A stretch of DNA of 5,082 bases. Origin: an uncultured Collinsella sp. Lineage in GTDB: Bacteria > Actinomycetota > Coriobacteriia > Coriobacteriales > Coriobacteriaceae. The first letter of the stretch is position 1. Every line of letters begins with the position of its first letter. The stretch is from assembly GCA_937989795.1 (NCBI GenBank), contig CALKBB010000350.1, positions 1 to 5,082 on the forward strand, given 5' to 3'. The notes below the pieces were generated by a model. It had not been told where the DNA came from, ran no database searches, and saw only the letters and a program-made list of their open reading frames with translations. Shown piece after piece: positions 5,011 through 5,082 of the stretch. The position numbers and the translations under genes are program-made.

Positions 5011-5082
5011 CAGATAAACCAGTCCGGTGTGTGACGTATTGGACCCGAGAGGTCCGTGGCTGCCCGAAAGGCATTAGGTTGA
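5006..5082 (-). CDS. Possible 3' end of a convergent gene, cut by the window edge
   Basis: On the minus strand, one frame is open from the window edge (first full codon at 5080) to TAA at 5006-5008. It encodes NLMPFGQPRTSRVQYVTH followed by RTGLSE and stop. An ATG lies at 5074, which would give only 22 aa and has no clear ribosome binding site in view. The stop falls 9 nt before the terminator hairpin, which could serve it in reverse, as for a convergent neighbour of murB. I do not recognise the peptide. It could equally be a chance reading of a structured non-coding sequence, since its codons run straight through two hairpins. Confidence 0.22.
   Translation of the reverse strand, partial: NLMPFGQPRTSRVQYVTHRTGLSE
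5040..5073. other. Two adjacent short hairpins of unknown role
   Basis: GGACC-CGAGA-GGTCC at 5041-5055 and TGCC-CGAAA-GGCA at 5061-5073 are perfect stems of 5 and 4 bp with 5-nt purine-rich loops, 5 nt apart. An alternative pairing GTCCGG (5022-5027) with TTGGAC (5039-5044), with two wobble pairs, would compete with the first hairpin. This could be a structured leader or small RNA, the end of an insertion sequence or repeat, or coding sequence of a gene from the right. The window ends 9 nt later, so it cannot be resolved. Confidence 0.3.

Overview
The window looks like chromosomal DNA from a GC-rich Gram-positive actinobacterium. The best guess is a gut Coriobacteriia member (Collinsella-like), or something close to the bifidobacteria. 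This rests on three things: GC-rich coding sequence that almost avoids TTA, CTA and TCA codons; a full-length phosphoketolase with a bifidobacterial-type C-terminal tail; and a short, Ser-type MurB. The genus is inferred, not shown. It reads as an ordinary core-metabolism region. I see no CRISPR array, no tRNA or rRNA gene and no complete mobile element.

Layout: (1) 1-63 is a short downstream spacer with no convincing terminator. (2) 64-2592, minus strand: a complete phosphoketolase, the central enzyme of the bifid shunt or pentose catabolism. (3) 2593-2796: an AT-rich control region with a TATACT -10 box and two copies of an AAAACGTTTT operator-like element spaced exactly 21 bp apart, plus a weak hairpin just past the upstream gene. 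(4) 2797-3825, minus strand: a complete LacI/GalR-family regulator. (5) 3826-4008: a divergent spacer with apparent promoters in both directions and degenerate operator-like sites. (6) 4009-4971, plus strand: a complete murB, the peptidoglycan precursor reductase. (7) 4976-5010: a strong, probably bidirectional terminator. (8) 5011-5082: a hairpin-rich edge. On the minus strand it stays open to the window end and may hold the last codons of a convergent gene.

How the parts fit: the regulator gene lies directly upstream of the phosphoketolase gene in the same orientation. The two operator-like elements overlap the only good promoter-like sequence for the phosphoketolase. The simplest reading is local control of xfp by the adjacent LacI-family protein, probably repression, with possible autoregulation through weaker sites in the divergent spacer. 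The effector is unknown. MurB has no evident functional link to the other two beyond sharing a spacer. The most interesting signal is this compact operator architecture, followed by the unexplained sequence at the right edge.
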